Positions 52,145 to 60,173 of a stretch of 64,000 nucleotides of DNA are shown here, piece after piece. The notes under the pieces are model-generated. The model was given only the letters and a program-made list of their open reading frames with translations. It ran no database searches and was not told the DNA's origin. Made by a program: the position numbers and the translations under genes. Positions within the stretch are counted from its first letter, which is position 1, and each line of letters starts with the position of its first letter. The stretch is from assembly GCF_004570865.1 (NCBI RefSeq), contig NZ_SPQS01000004.1:248001-312000 (forward strand). Direction: 5' to 3'. The stretch comes from Bradyrhizobium frederickii (GTDB lineage: Bacteria > Pseudomonadota > Alphaproteobacteria > Rhizobiales > Xanthobacteraceae).

Positions 52145-53038
52145 TTGAGACTTCTGAACTCCCTTAATCTTCGCGGTTGGTTGCTGGTGGGAACCGCCGC
52201 GTGTGGAATCGTGCTGGCTGGCGCCGTCGCGACACTCGGGTCGTCGGCTCGAGCGGGGAGCGCGCTCGAAGAGCGCAAGCTGCCGATGAAGTTCAGCTGG
52301 GTCGCCTGCGAGCCGAATTGCCGCGGCTGGGTCAGCGCGGTCGGCGTCATCACCGCCGACACACCGAAGGATTTCGAAGAATTTTCTCGCGGACGCCAGC
52401 TTGGTGGCGCCACCGTGGTGCTCGATTCCAGCGGCGGTTCCGTCAATGACGCAATCACGCTTGGCCGACGTTTCCGCAATCTCGGCCTGCTGACCACGGT
52501 CGGCGTGAGCCTGCGCGGCGGGCAGTCGGCCCGCCCGACGGTCGCGCCTGAGGCCTATTGCGAATCCATGTGCGTGTTCCTGCTGCTGGCCGGCAAGAAG
52601 CGCTACGTGCCGGAAGCCGCCCATGTCCGCGTCCACCAGATCTGGATGGGCGACCGCGCCGATGATGCTAAGGCGGCGAGCTACAGCGCGCAGGATCTGA
52701 TGATCGTGGAGCGGGACATCGGCCGGCTTGCCAAATACACCTTCGACATGGGCGGCGCCGGCGATCTGCTGTCGCTCGCGCTCAGCGTTCCGCCCTGGGA
52801 AGATCTGCACGAGCTGGACGCCGGCGAGCTCAAGCTCACCAATCTCGTGACGACCGATCTCGTTGCCGACGTGCTGCCGCATGTGGAGATTTCCGCACCG
52901 GCGATGGCGGAGCTTGCCGCGAAGACGCAGGCAAGGTTCGGCGTGGAACCGGAGCAGTCTGCGAAGTCGACCAAGACGGCGGAAGCCGTGGTGCCGACGG
53001 GCGGTGTGGCCGCGCCGGCTGCAGCGACGCCGAAGTAA
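52145..53038 (+). CDS. Periplasmic ClpP/crotonase-fold protein
   Basis: The 297-residue protein starts at TTG with AAGGAA upstream. A signal anchor (LLVGTAACGIVLAGAVATLG) precedes a ClpP-like fold with LGGATVVLDSSGGSVNDAIT (oxyanion glycines) and the nucleophile region AYCESMCVFLLLAGKKRYV, where ESMC sits at the position of the serine. HVRVHQIWMG may hold the His. Similar proteins (COG3904-like) are periplasmic and of unknown function; activity is uncertain. Confidence 0.75.
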   Translation: MRLLNSLNLRGWLLVGTAACGIVLAGAVATLGSSARAGSALEERKLPMKFSWVACEPNCRGWVSAVGVITADTPKDFEEFSRGRQLGGATVVLDSSGGSVNDAITLGRRFRNLGLLTTVGVSLRGGQSARPTVAPEAYCESMCVFLLLAGKKRYVPEAAHVRVHQIWMGDRADDAKAASYSAQDLMIVERDIGRLAKYTFDMGGAGDLLSLALSVPPWEDLHELDAGELKLTNLVTTDLVADVLPHVEISAPAMAELAAKTQARFGVEPEQSAKSTKTAEAVVPTGGVAAPAAATPK

Positions 53039-53048
53039 GCTCCACCCA

Positions 53049-53163
53049 TTGTCATTCCGGGGCGTCGCAAAGCGACGAACCCGGAATACAGATTGAAGCG
53101 CGAGATTCTCAGGTGCGCAATCGCGCACCAGGTTTCGCGCTGGCGCGCGCCCCGGAATGACAA
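53049..53163. repeat. Interspersed repeat (TTGTCATTCCGGGG family), copy 1
   Basis: The ends TTGTCATTCCGGGG and CCCCGGAATGACAA are perfect inverted repeats bracketing about 85 bp. A shorter related copy is at 55089-55125. It lies between two convergent genes and could act as a bidirectional terminator. Confidence 0.85.
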
Positions 53164-53171
53164 TATTGGGC

Positions 53172-53627
53172 TCAGCCCTGTGCCGCAGCCGGCTGCTTGG
53201 CTTTGGCCTCGATCTGGCCGATTGCGTCAACCACGGCATCGAAGGTCAGCAGCGTCGAGGCATGGCGCGCCTTGTAGTCGCGGACGGGCTCGAGGAACTT
53301 GATCTCCTCCCATTTGCCTTCCGGAGGCGCACCGTTCTCCTTCAGCATCTTGCGAACAGTCTCGCGTAACTCACGGAGTTCGCTCGCAGTCGAGCCGACA
53401 ACCCGACTTGCCATGATGGATGAAGAAGCTTGTCCGAGCGCGCACGCCTTCACGTCATGGGCGAAGTCGGTGACGGTGTCCCCGGTCATCTTGAGATCGA
53501 CCTTGACGGTCGAGCCGCACAGCTTGGAGTGGGCGGTGGCGGAGGCATCGGGGTCCGGCAGCCGCCCGAGGCGCGGAATATTTCCGGCCAACTCGATGAT
53601 CCGCTTGTTATAAATGTCGTTCAGCAT
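53172..53627 (-). CDS. IscU/SufU-like iron-sulfur scaffold family protein, degenerate
   Basis: The 151-residue protein aligns with the IscU/NifU-N fold. The first cysteine is in SKLCGSTVKVDL and the second in VKACALGQASSSIMA. The third cysteine is replaced by Ala in KARHASTLLTFDAV, and the Asp that usually follows the first Cys-Gly is Ser (CGS). It may therefore not assemble clusters in the usual way; it may be a carrier or regulator. It is convergent with the periplasmic gene. Confidence 0.82.
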   Translation of the reverse strand: MLNDIYNKRIIELAGNIPRLGRLPDPDASATAHSKLCGSTVKVDLKMTGDTVTDFAHDVKACALGQASSSIMASRVVGSTASELRELRETVRKMLKENGAPPEGKWEEIKFLEPVRDYKARHASTLLTFDAVVDAIGQIEAKAKQPAAAQG

Positions 53628-53880
53628 GTGATGGAGTCCAGCGCGTCCATGCCCACTTCGGCACCCGATCGGCCTTGGCGGGCGTCGCCCAGGGTCCTAT
53701 ATAGGGTCGGAACTGGTGGAAATACAGTCCAGCGGTACGGGGCGGTGATCCGGATCTATGCCGTCAGCGTTTTGAGCTCAGGACCCTTTCCGCCGAAACT
53801 GTTCTGTTCAGGCGTCCGGCGGCTTGGCCGCCCCGTCTGCCGGTGACACTCCGGCCGCAAGGCCGTCGAACGGAGTCGAT

Positions 53881-54570
53881 ATGGACGCTGCAATCAAATC
53901 CCTCCGCCCGGGCAAGCCCTCTGACCGGCAGCCCGAGGGCCGTCCGGCCGAGCTTGATCCCGCTGAATTCCTCGCCGCCGCCGTCCGCGCCGACCAGCCG
54001 CGCCCGGCGCGCGCCGAGGCGGAAGCGGCGGTGAAGACGCTGCTCGCCTATATCGGCGAGAACACCGAGCGCGAGGGCCTGCTCGACACGCCGCGCCGCG
54101 TCGTCGAGGCCTTCGACGAGCTGTATCAGGGCTATCACCAATGTCCGGCCGAGGTGCTCGACCGCACGTTCGGCGAGACCGCCGGCTATGACGATTTCGT
54201 GCTTGTGCGCGACATCGAGTTCACCTCGCAGTGCGAGCATCACATGATGCCGTTCTACGGCAAGGCCCATATCGCCTATACGCCGGTGGAGCGCGTCGTC
54301 GGCCTGTCGAAGCTCGCCCGCCTCACCGACATCTTCGCCCGCCGGCTCCAGACCCAGGAGCATCTGACGGCGCAGATCGCGGCAGCGATCGACGAGGTCC
54401 TGAAGCCCCGCGGCGTTGCCGTGCTGATCGAGGCCGAGCATACCTGCATGTCGGTGCGGGGTGTCGCCAAGCATGGCGCCTCCACCTTCACCAGCCGCTT
54501 CACCGGCATGTTCCGCGACAATCCTGCGGAGCAGGCCCGCTTCCTGTCCCTGGTGCGAGGCACGCGCTGA
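53881..54570 (+). CDS. folE: GTP cyclohydrolase I
   Basis: The 229-residue enzyme has a ~45-residue N-terminal extension and the catalytic core. Zinc ligands match the family spacing: C118 and H121 in [14 protein letters not shown]189 in [10 protein letters not shown]. It converts GTP to dihydroneopterin triphosphate for folate and queuosine precursors. It starts at ATG 53881; upstream in-frame sequence lacks a ribosome site. It is followed by hisI on the same strand. Confidence 0.96.
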   Translation: MDAAIKSLRPGKPSDRQPEGRPAELDPAEFLAAAVRADQPRPARAEAEAAVKTLLAYIGENTEREGLLDTPRRVVEAFDELYQGYHQCPAEVLDRTFGETAGYDDFVLVRDIEFTSQCEHHMMPFYGKAHIAYTPVERVVGLSKLARLTDIFARRLQTQEHLTAQIAAAIDEVLKPRGVAVLIEAEHTCMSVRGVAKHGASTFTSRFTGMFRDNPAEQARFLSLVRGTR

Positions 54571-54590
54571 CCTCGCGATGGTCATGTTGG

Positions 54591-54635
54591 GCATGACCTT
54601 GTCGGAAAACCGCTGCGCACTTTTCCGGGTCATGC
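54591..54635. repeat. Interspersed repeat (GCATGATC family), copy 4
   Basis: GCATGACC...TCGGAAAACCGCTGCGCACTTTTCCGGGTCATGC is a partial copy of the family at 35310 and 46935, ending about 15 bases before the hisI start, so it lies in its leader. Confidence 0.8.
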
Positions 54636-54650
54636 TCTTGCGAGGTCGTC

Positions 54651-55073
54651 GTGTCCGCTCACTCCCATGAGATCGAGGAAGGCCTGTCCTTCCAGCCGCG
54701 GTTCGACGCGGCCGGGCTCGTGACCTGCGTCGCGACCGACGCCGCCACCGGCGACGTGCTCATGGTCGCGCACATGAACGAGGAGGCGCTGCGCAAAACG
54801 ATCGCGACCGGCGAGGCCTGGTACTTCAGCCGCTCGCGCAATGCCTTGTGGCGAAAAGGTGAGACTTCGGGTCAGACCCAGCGCGTGATCGAAATGCGCA
54901 CCGATTGCGACCAGGACGCAGTCTGGATCCGGGTCGAGCAGATCGGGGCTGCCTGCCACACCGGGCGGCGGTCGTGCTTCTATCGCAAGGTCGAGGGTGA
55001 GGGCGGAGGAGCCAAGCTGGTCTTCGCCGATGCGGCGCGGCTGTTTGATCCGGACGCGGTCTATAAGAAGTAA
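54651..55073 (+). CDS. hisI: Phosphoribosyl-AMP cyclohydrolase
   Basis: The 140-residue enzyme starts at GTG. Family motifs are [31 protein letters not shown] (substrate side), [11 protein letters not shown] (Mg/Zn Cys-Asp-Asp) and [11 protein letters not shown] (zinc Cys). It opens the adenine ring in histidine biosynthesis. HisE is a separate protein in this organism, as no HisE domain follows. A GCATGATC repeat sits in its leader. Confidence 0.95.
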   Translation: MSAHSHEIEEGLSFQPRFDAAGLVTCVATDAATGDVLMVAHMNEEALRKTIATGEAWYFSRSRNALWRKGETSGQTQRVIEMRTDCDQDAVWIRVEQIGAACHTGRRSCFYRKVEGEGGGAKLVFADAARLFDPDAVYKK

Positions 55074-55088
55074 CTCGCTGTTGCGATG

Positions 55089-55125
55089 GATTCCGGGCTC
55101 GCGCTTCGCGCGCCCCGGAATGACA
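55089..55125. repeat. Interspersed repeat (ATTCCGGG/CCCCGGAATGAC), short copy
   Basis: ATTCCGGGCTCGCGCTTCGCGCGCCCCGGAATGAC is a short hairpin related to 53049-53163. It lies directly upstream of the CtrA box at 55137 and downstream of hisI. Confidence 0.7.
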
Positions 55126-55136
55126 CCGGGGCTCAA

Positions 55137-55152
55137 TTAACCCCGCATTAAC
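55137..55152. promoter_or_regulatory. CtrA-type binding box TTAA-N7-TTAAC
   Basis: TTAA, seven bases (ccccgca), TTAAC is a perfect match to the CtrA consensus. It lies 79 bases upstream of the lytic transglycosylase gene, in a usual position for CtrA activation. Cell-wall hydrolases are common CtrA targets in related bacteria. Confidence 0.6.
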
Positions 55153-55230
55153 CATACCTGTCCCACGGTGAGACGACAGGCGTCCGAATTGCCGGCGCCG
55201 CTCAACGCCGCGCGGGGCGGGCACTTCATC

Positions 55231-56250
55231 ATGTCGGTCGACAATTCCAGCGCCACGCAGACGGCCGGTCTCGATCCGGCGCGGGCGCGCGTCGCCGGTG
55301 CGATCAAACAGGCCTCGAACATCAGCGGCGTCAGCTTCCAGTACATGCTGACCACCGCCAAGATGGAATCGGATTTCGATCCCACGGCAGGGGCCACCAC
55401 CTCGTCCGCGCATGGGCTCTACCAGTTCATCGACCAGACCTGGCTCGGCACCGTGAAGGAGGCCGGCACCCAGCTCGGCTACGGCACTTATTCCGATGCC
55501 ATCACCAGGACGTCGTCGGGCAGCTACACCGTCGATGATCCCGTGATGAAGCGGTCCATCATGAAGTTGCGCGACGATCCGCAAGCCGCTTCCAGCATGG
55601 CGGCGGCGCTGACGCAGTCGAACAGCTTCAAGCTGACCGGTCTGCTCGGGCGCAGGCCGAGCGACAGCGAGCTCTACATGGCGCATTTCATGGGCGTCGG
55701 AGGCGCCGCGAAACTGATCGCCAATGCCGAGGACAATCCGCAGGCGGTCGGTGCGCGGCTGTTTCCGAACGCAGCGTCCGCCAATCGTTCGATCTTCTAC
55801 GCGAAGGACGGCCGCGCCCGCAGCGTCTCCGAGGTCTATTCGGTGCTGGACGCGCGCTATGCCAGCGCGGCCAATTCGAAAGTGACCCGCAGCGCGATGG
55901 CGATGTATGGCGGCACGCTGTCGACCACCGAGGTCGCGAGCGCAAGCGGCGTGCAGCCGACCGCGCCGGTCATCGACAACGCCAGCTATCTCCAGACTTT
56001 CCCGAATACACGCGCGGCGACGCCCGTCAGTGCGACATCGCCGACGACGGTCGCGGACAATGCGCCGACCACACCGGCCTTCCGTTCGATCTACCAGCCC
56101 GGCGACACCACGCAGCCGGTCTCGACCACGGTGCAGAAATTGTGGGGCAACAACGCCTCGCTGACGTCCGTCGCGTCAGCCGCGCCTGACGTGCGTCCGC
56201 CGCAACCGCTCGATCTGTTCAGCGATCGCAGCGGCACGTTCTCGAGCTAG
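55231..56250 (+). CDS. Lytic transglycosylase-like protein
   Basis: The 339-residue protein has a GH23-like N-terminal domain: ISGVSFQYMLTTAKMESDFD contains the catalytic-Glu motif (AKMESDF), followed by SSAHGLYQFIDQTWL (the GLYQF match of the family). No classical signal peptide precedes it from ATG 55231; a GTG at 55168 would not create one. The C-terminal ~140 residues are Thr/Ser/Ala-rich and disordered. It probably cuts peptidoglycan, perhaps for a flagellum or secretion machine. Confidence 0.82.
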   Translation: MSVDNSSATQTAGLDPARARVAGAIKQASNISGVSFQYMLTTAKMESDFDPTAGATTSSAHGLYQFIDQTWLGTVKEAGTQLGYGTYSDAITRTSSGSYTVDDPVMKRSIMKLRDDPQAASSMAAALTQSNSFKLTGLLGRRPSDSELYMAHFMGVGGAAKLIANAEDNPQAVGARLFPNAASANRSIFYAKDGRARSVSEVYSVLDARYASAANSKVTRSAMAMYGGTLSTTEVASASGVQPTAPVIDNASYLQTFPNTRAATPVSATSPTTVADNAPTTPAFRSIYQPGDTTQPVSTTVQKLWGNNASLTSVASAAPDVRPPQPLDLFSDRSGTFSS

Positions 56251-56258
56251 TCGCCGTC

Positions 56259-56400
56259 TCGTGTCCCGGACGCGCTGCAGCGTGAAACGCGCTGCGCTGA
56301 GCCGGGACCCAGTGCTGCGAATTCCTCTCGAAAATTTCTGGGCCCCGGCTCAGCAGCGCATCACTGACGTGCTGCGCTGCGTCCGTGCACGCATCGCGGG
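56259..56400. repeat. Interspersed repeat (CCCGGACGC...GCTGAGCCGGG family), copy 2
   Basis: It starts CTCGTGTCCCGGACGCGCTGCAGCG and contains GCGCTGAGCCGGGACCCA, then GGGCCCCGGCTCAGC, the inverted form. It is related to 38278-38416 and lies between the transglycosylase and DUF2336 genes. Confidence 0.75.
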
Positions 56401-56412
56401 CGGTTTTGTTCC

Positions 56413-56463
56413 CTTAACAAAACGTCAATAAAACCAGCCAGTTATGGTGAACGCTTTGTTAAG
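56413..56463. promoter_or_regulatory. Inverted repeat in the DUF2336 leader
   Basis: CTTAACAAA (56413-56421) and TTTGTTAAG (56455-56463) form a perfect 9-bp inverted repeat 33 bp apart. The left arm also starts TTAA-N7-TCAA, one base off a CtrA box. The site is about 75-120 bases upstream of the DUF2336 start. Confidence 0.35.
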
Positions 56464-56535
56464 CGTCGTGGTTTATTTTGTGTTGCAGGTGACGAGCCGC
56501 CACCCTTTTCGTTTGTTGTGTAAGCCGGAAGCAGG

Positions 56536-57711
56536 ATGATTGTTCGGCAGTTCATTAATTGGATCAGGACGGCGTCCGCCGGCGAGCGGGCCGAGGCAAC
56601 ACGGGCGTTGGCCCGGGCCTGGCTGATCTCAGACCTTTCGACAGAGGACCGCGTCGCCGCCGAAGGCGCGCTGTTGATGCAGCTCGACGATCCCTCGCCC
56701 TTGGTGCGGCAAGCGATGGCCGAGGCCTTTGCGCGCAGCCTCGACGCGCCGGCATCGATCGTGCGGGCGCTCTCGGCGGACCAGCCGACGGTCGCGCTGC
56801 CGGTGCTCGAACATTCCCCGCTGCTGATCGACGCCGACCTCGTCGACATCGTTGCAACCGGCAATGACGAGGTGCAATGCGCGGTCGCCCGCCGCGTCGC
56901 GCTGCCGGTCTCGGTCTGCGCCGCCATTGCCGAAGTCGGCTGCGCGGCGGCCGCGCTTGAGCTGATCGAAAATCCCCATGCCGAGCTTGCGCCGTTCTCG
57001 TGGAATCGCATCGTCGAGCGCCACGGCCATCTCGCGGCGATCCGCGAGGCGATGCTGGTGCTGGATGACTTACCGTCAGCAACCCGCGCCGCGCTGGTGG
57101 CAAAACTCTCCGAGACGCTGGCGCAATTCGTCGTGGCGCGGAACTGGCTGAGCGCCGATCGTGCCGATCGCATCACGATCGAGGCGCGCGACCGCTCCAC
57201 CATCAACATCGCGGCGCGCTCGCGCGGCGAGGACATGCAGGGCCTGGTGCATCATCTGCGCGTCACGGGCCAGCTGACCGCCGGTCTGATCCTGCGCGCG
57301 CTGTTGTCGAGCAATCTCGATCTGTTCGACGCGGCGCTGGCCGAGCTTGCCGATCTGCCGCTGGCGCGCGTCACTTCGCTGCTGCACGATCGCGGCGGCA
57401 ACAGCCTGCATGCGCTGCTCCGGCGCGCCGGGCTGCCCGAGGCGACGTTTGCGGCGTTCCAGGTCGCGCTCGATGCCTGCCATGAGCAGGGCTTTGTCGG
57501 CAGCGACGACGGTGCGGCACGGCTGCGCCGCCGCATGGTCGAGCGCGTGCTCACCCATTGCGAGACCGACCGCGGCGCCACCGAGCCGCTGATGGTCCTG
57601 CTGCGCCGCTTCGCCACGGAATCGGCACGGGAAGAGGCAAGACTGTTCTGCGACGAGCTGGTCGCGGACGATGCAATCGATCCGCTCTACGACGACCTGA
57701 TCGCGGCGTAG
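56536..57711 (+). CDS. DUF2336 domain protein
   Basis: The 391-residue protein is an all-helical, HEAT-like DUF2336 protein. N-terminal Ala/Leu helical repeats (LARAWLISDLSTEDRVAAEG, DDPSPLVRQAMAEAFARS) are followed by VQCAVARRVALPVSVCAAIA and a C-terminal ~200-residue region. There is no enzymatic motif. It is convergent with the Hpt-receiver pair, with a palindromic repeat between; related clusters occur in alphaproteobacteria, but function is unknown. Confidence 0.8.
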   Translation: MIVRQFINWIRTASAGERAEATRALARAWLISDLSTEDRVAAEGALLMQLDDPSPLVRQAMAEAFARSLDAPASIVRALSADQPTVALPVLEHSPLLIDADLVDIVATGNDEVQCAVARRVALPVSVCAAIAEVGCAAAALELIENPHAELAPFSWNRIVERHGHLAAIREAMLVLDDLPSATRAALVAKLSETLAQFVVARNWLSADRADRITIEARDRSTINIAARSRGEDMQGLVHHLRVTGQLTAGLILRALLSSNLDLFDAALAELADLPLARVTSLLHDRGGNSLHALLRRAGLPEATFAAFQVALDACHEQGFVGSDDGAARLRRRMVERVLTHCETDRGATEPLMVLLRRFATESAREEARLFCDELVADDAIDPLYDDLIAA

Positions 57712-57719
57712 CGAGATGC

Positions 57720-57814
57720 CGTAGGGTGGGCAAAGGCGCGAAGCGCCGTGCCCACCATCTATCCGCGCAGCTCAAAATCGATTGGTGGGCACGCTTCGCT
57801 TTGCCCACCCTACG
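57720..57814. repeat. Interspersed repeat with 16-bp terminal inverted ends (CGTAGGGTGGGCAAAG)
   Basis: CGTAGGGTGGGCAAAG (57720-57735) and CTTTGCCCACCCTACG (57799-57814) are perfect 16-bp inverted ends. Inner arms GCGAAGCG/CGCTTCGC and GTGCCCACCA/TGGTGGGCAC continue the hairpin. It separates the convergent DUF2336 and Hpt genes and may terminate both. Confidence 0.9.
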
Positions 57815-57901
57815 ATACTGCCCGTCTGGATGGAGCGGGCTCACATTCCGTCGTTGCTTCGTCGCAAGTGCTGCGCGCAATGACGAGGAGGGAGCTGGAG
57901 C

Positions 57902-58480
57902 TTACTCCCCGGGCGCGATGCTCGGCGCCAGGATCACCTCGAGATGTTCGGGGCGGTCGCGGTTGACGTGCGCGAGATAGTCGTCGGCGATCTTGCGCAG
58001 GCGGCGGTTGAGCTCGGTGGAGACGCTGATGCTGTCGAGCCTGGTATTCTCGTGCACGATGGCGAGGATGGCGTTGATGTGGTGCGTGAACAGTTCGGCC
58101 GGGACCTTTTCCAGATCGGGCGCGTGCTCGATGACACGGCACAGGCTCTCGGCGATTCCGGCCGCGGCCGGATAGCCGAACGTCACGGCGTCGCCCTTGA
58201 TGTCGTGAGCGGCGTGAAACAGCTCGTCGCGCCTTTCCTTGGTGAAGCCGTCATTGCGGATGGCGACATAGGCGGCCGACAGACGGTTGACCTCGGTCGT
58301 CATCCAGTGCTTGAACTCGCCGGAAAGGCCCGCGAGCGCCTGCTCGGCGCGGCCGATCGGATCGTCCATGTCCTTGTCCTCGACCCGGCGCAGAACCTTG
58401 CGCAGCGGGTTCGGCTGCGTGATGATCTGATGCGTGGCGAAGGCCTTGACCTCGATGTCCTTTGCGCTGTTCTTCGCCAT
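57902..58480 (-). CDS. Hpt (histidine phosphotransfer) domain protein
   Basis: The 192-residue protein has an Hpt domain at residues ~65-150 with the phospho-accepting His in LFHAAHDIKGDAVTFGYP and helical packing around it. The N-terminal ~60 residues are basic and unassigned. It has GAGGCAGGCAAC upstream of its ATG. It is 28 bases after the receiver gene on the same strand, so both form an operon and may exchange phosphate. No histidine kinase is visible nearby. Confidence 0.87.
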   Translation of the reverse strand: MAKNSAKDIEVKAFATHQIITQPNPLRKVLRRVEDKDMDDPIGRAEQALAGLSGEFKHWMTTEVNRLSAAYVAIRNDGFTKERRDELFHAAHDIKGDAVTFGYPAAAGIAESLCRVIEHAPDLEKVPAELFTHHINAILAIVHENTRLDSISVSTELNRRLRKIADDYLAHVNRDRPEHLEVILAPSIAPGE

Positions 58481-58508
58481 GTTGCCTGCCTCGCCTGAAG
58501 ACGTTGCG

Positions 58509-59054
58509 CTAGATGCTGGAGCGGGCCTTGTCGAGCAGCGAGGGCTGCTGGAGCACCTCGTGCTTTTCGCCGACGCGGCGCTCGGGACCCATATAGGCGG
58601 AATTGGTATTGCGGCGCCGGTCCGGCCCGAAATAGGTCTTGGTCTTGATGAAGGGGCGGGGATTGGCGACGACGTTGAGGATGCGCTGATAGAGCCCCTT
58701 GGCCGAGATCGGCTTGGCCAGGAATTCGGTGACGCCGGCATCGCGCGCGACGGTGACGCGGCGCTTCTCGGAATGGCCGGTCAGCATGATGATCGGCGCG
58801 TAAGGGTTGCCCTTGGATTCCGGCTGCCGGATCATCTGAGCGAGTTCGAGCCCGTCGAAGATCGGCATCGCCCAGTCGGTGATGACGATGTCGGGCACAT
58901 AATGGCTGTACATCTCGAGCGCCGTGGCGCCGTCCTCGGCTTCATAGACTTCGCGCGCGCCGAAGGAATGCAGCAGCGTCCGCAGGATGCGGCGCATGTG
59001 CGGATTGTCGTCGCAGACGAGGAAGCGCAGCTTGTTGAAGTCGATACGGAACAT
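58509..59054 (-). CDS. CheY-like response regulator with a GPDRR tail
   Basis: The 181-residue receiver has the acidic pocket (LVCDDNPHMRRIL), the phospho-Asp in PDIVITDWAMP, Thr in MLTGHSEK and Lys in FLAKPIS. It has no DNA-binding output domain. The ~55-residue C-terminal tail carries a doubled motif, YFGPDRRR and YMGPERRV, that may be a docking tail. It precedes the Hpt gene by 28 bases. An inverted repeat lies just upstream (59079-59115). Confidence 0.9.
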   Translation of the reverse strand: MFRIDFNKLRFLVCDDNPHMRRILRTLLHSFGAREVYEAEDGATALEMYSHYVPDIVITDWAMPIFDGLELAQMIRQPESKGNPYAPIIMLTGHSEKRRVTVARDAGVTEFLAKPISAKGLYQRILNVVANPRPFIKTKTYFGPDRRRNTNSAYMGPERRVGEKHEVLQQPSLLDKARSSI

Positions 59055-59078
59055 GACGCCCGGGCCAAAAGCGGTCAA

Positions 59079-59115
59079 CCTTCGTTAACCATATCGCGGC
59101 GGAGGTTAACGAAGG
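59079..59115. promoter_or_regulatory. GTTAAC-containing inverted repeat between receiver and nadK genes
   Basis: CCTTCGTTAACC (59079-59090) and GGTTAACGAAGG (59104-59115) are perfect 12-bp inverted arms with a 13-bp spacer. Each arm holds GTTAAC, the half-site of CtrA. It is 25 bases upstream of the receiver ATG and 39 bases past the NAD kinase stop. It may be an operator, a terminator, or both. Confidence 0.5.
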
Positions 59116-59153
59116 GTTGCGACCGAAGCTGCGCGGCCGGCCGCGAGATGGTT

Positions 59154-59933
59154 CTAGTAGCCGAACTGCTCGCGCAGGATGCGCTCTTCCAGGCTGTGGC
59201 CGGGGTCGAACAGCATGCGCATCGAGATGGTCTTGTCGGTCAAGACCTCGACCCGGCGAACGTCGCGCACTTCGTCGTGGTCGGCGACCGCTGCCACCGG
59301 TCGCTTGTCGCCCTCCAGCACCTCGATGACGACATAGGCCGTGTTGGGCAGCAGGGCGCCGCGCCAGCGCCGCGGGCGGAAGGCGCTGATCGGGGTCAGC
59401 GCCAGCAGCGCCGCGTTGATCGGCAGGATCGGTCCCTGAGCGGACAGATTGTAGGCGGTGGAGCCGGCCGGCGTTGCCACCATGATGCCGTCGGCGATCA
59501 GCTCGGGCATGCGCTCGCGCTCGTCGATCATGATCCGCAGGCGCGCGGCCTGGTAGGTCTGCCGGAACAGGGCGACCTCGTTGATGGCGTGGTGCAGGTG
59601 GACGCAATCGTTGACGTCGGTCGCGCGCATCAGGAGCGGATTGATCTCGGATTCATGCGCGGCCTCGAGCCGCGCGCGCAGGTCGTGGGTCGAGTATTCG
59701 TTCATCAGGAAGCCGACGGTGCCGCGATGCATGCCGTAGATCGGCTTTCCCGTGCGCATGTTCTGGTGCAGCGTCTGCAGCATCAGCCCGTCGCCCCCGA
59801 GCGCGACCACGATATCGGCCTCCTTGGGGTCGCAATTGCCATAGTCCCTGGTGAGCTGGTCAAAGGCGACCTGCGCCTCGTTGCTCGAGCTGGCGACGAA
59901 GGCGATCCGGTCGTATCGCTGGGGCTTGGTCAT
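59154..59933 (-). CDS. nadK: NAD kinase
   Basis: The 259-residue enzyme has the GGDG motif ([18 protein letters not shown]), the NAD-binding GTVGFLMNE and the catalytic-domain [18 protein letters not shown]. It makes NADP+ from NAD+ and ATP or polyphosphate. ATG 59933 is chosen since upstream in-frame sequence is atypical. It is the first gene of the nadK-receiver-Hpt run on the minus strand. Confidence 0.95.
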   Translation of the reverse strand: MTKPQRYDRIAFVASSSNEAQVAFDQLTRDYGNCDPKEADIVVALGGDGLMLQTLHQNMRTGKPIYGMHRGTVGFLMNEYSTHDLRARLEAAHESEINPLLMRATDVNDCVHLHHAINEVALFRQTYQAARLRIMIDERERMPELIADGIMVATPAGSTAYNLSAQGPILPINAALLALTPISAFRPRRWRGALLPNTAYVVIEVLEGDKRPVAAVADHDEVRDVRRVEVLTDKTISMRMLFDPGHSLEERILREQFGY

Positions 59934-60173
59934 GGCTTGTCGGGCACGGCCGCTGCTGGAGGAAGTTCCGCCGGGCTCGTCTATACGAGGTTTGGCTCCA
60001 TTGTCGAGGATGACCGCCTTTCGAGACAAACGGGCCATTGTCGATCCAGAGAACAAAACGGGTTGATTTGGGCCCGGCGGGGATGCGCTATCCACTGGTG
60101 ATCCCGCAAACGGTCGCAATTCCTCGCTAGCTTCGCTGCGTCTCGGCTATGACGGCCGGCAGGGAGAACGATC

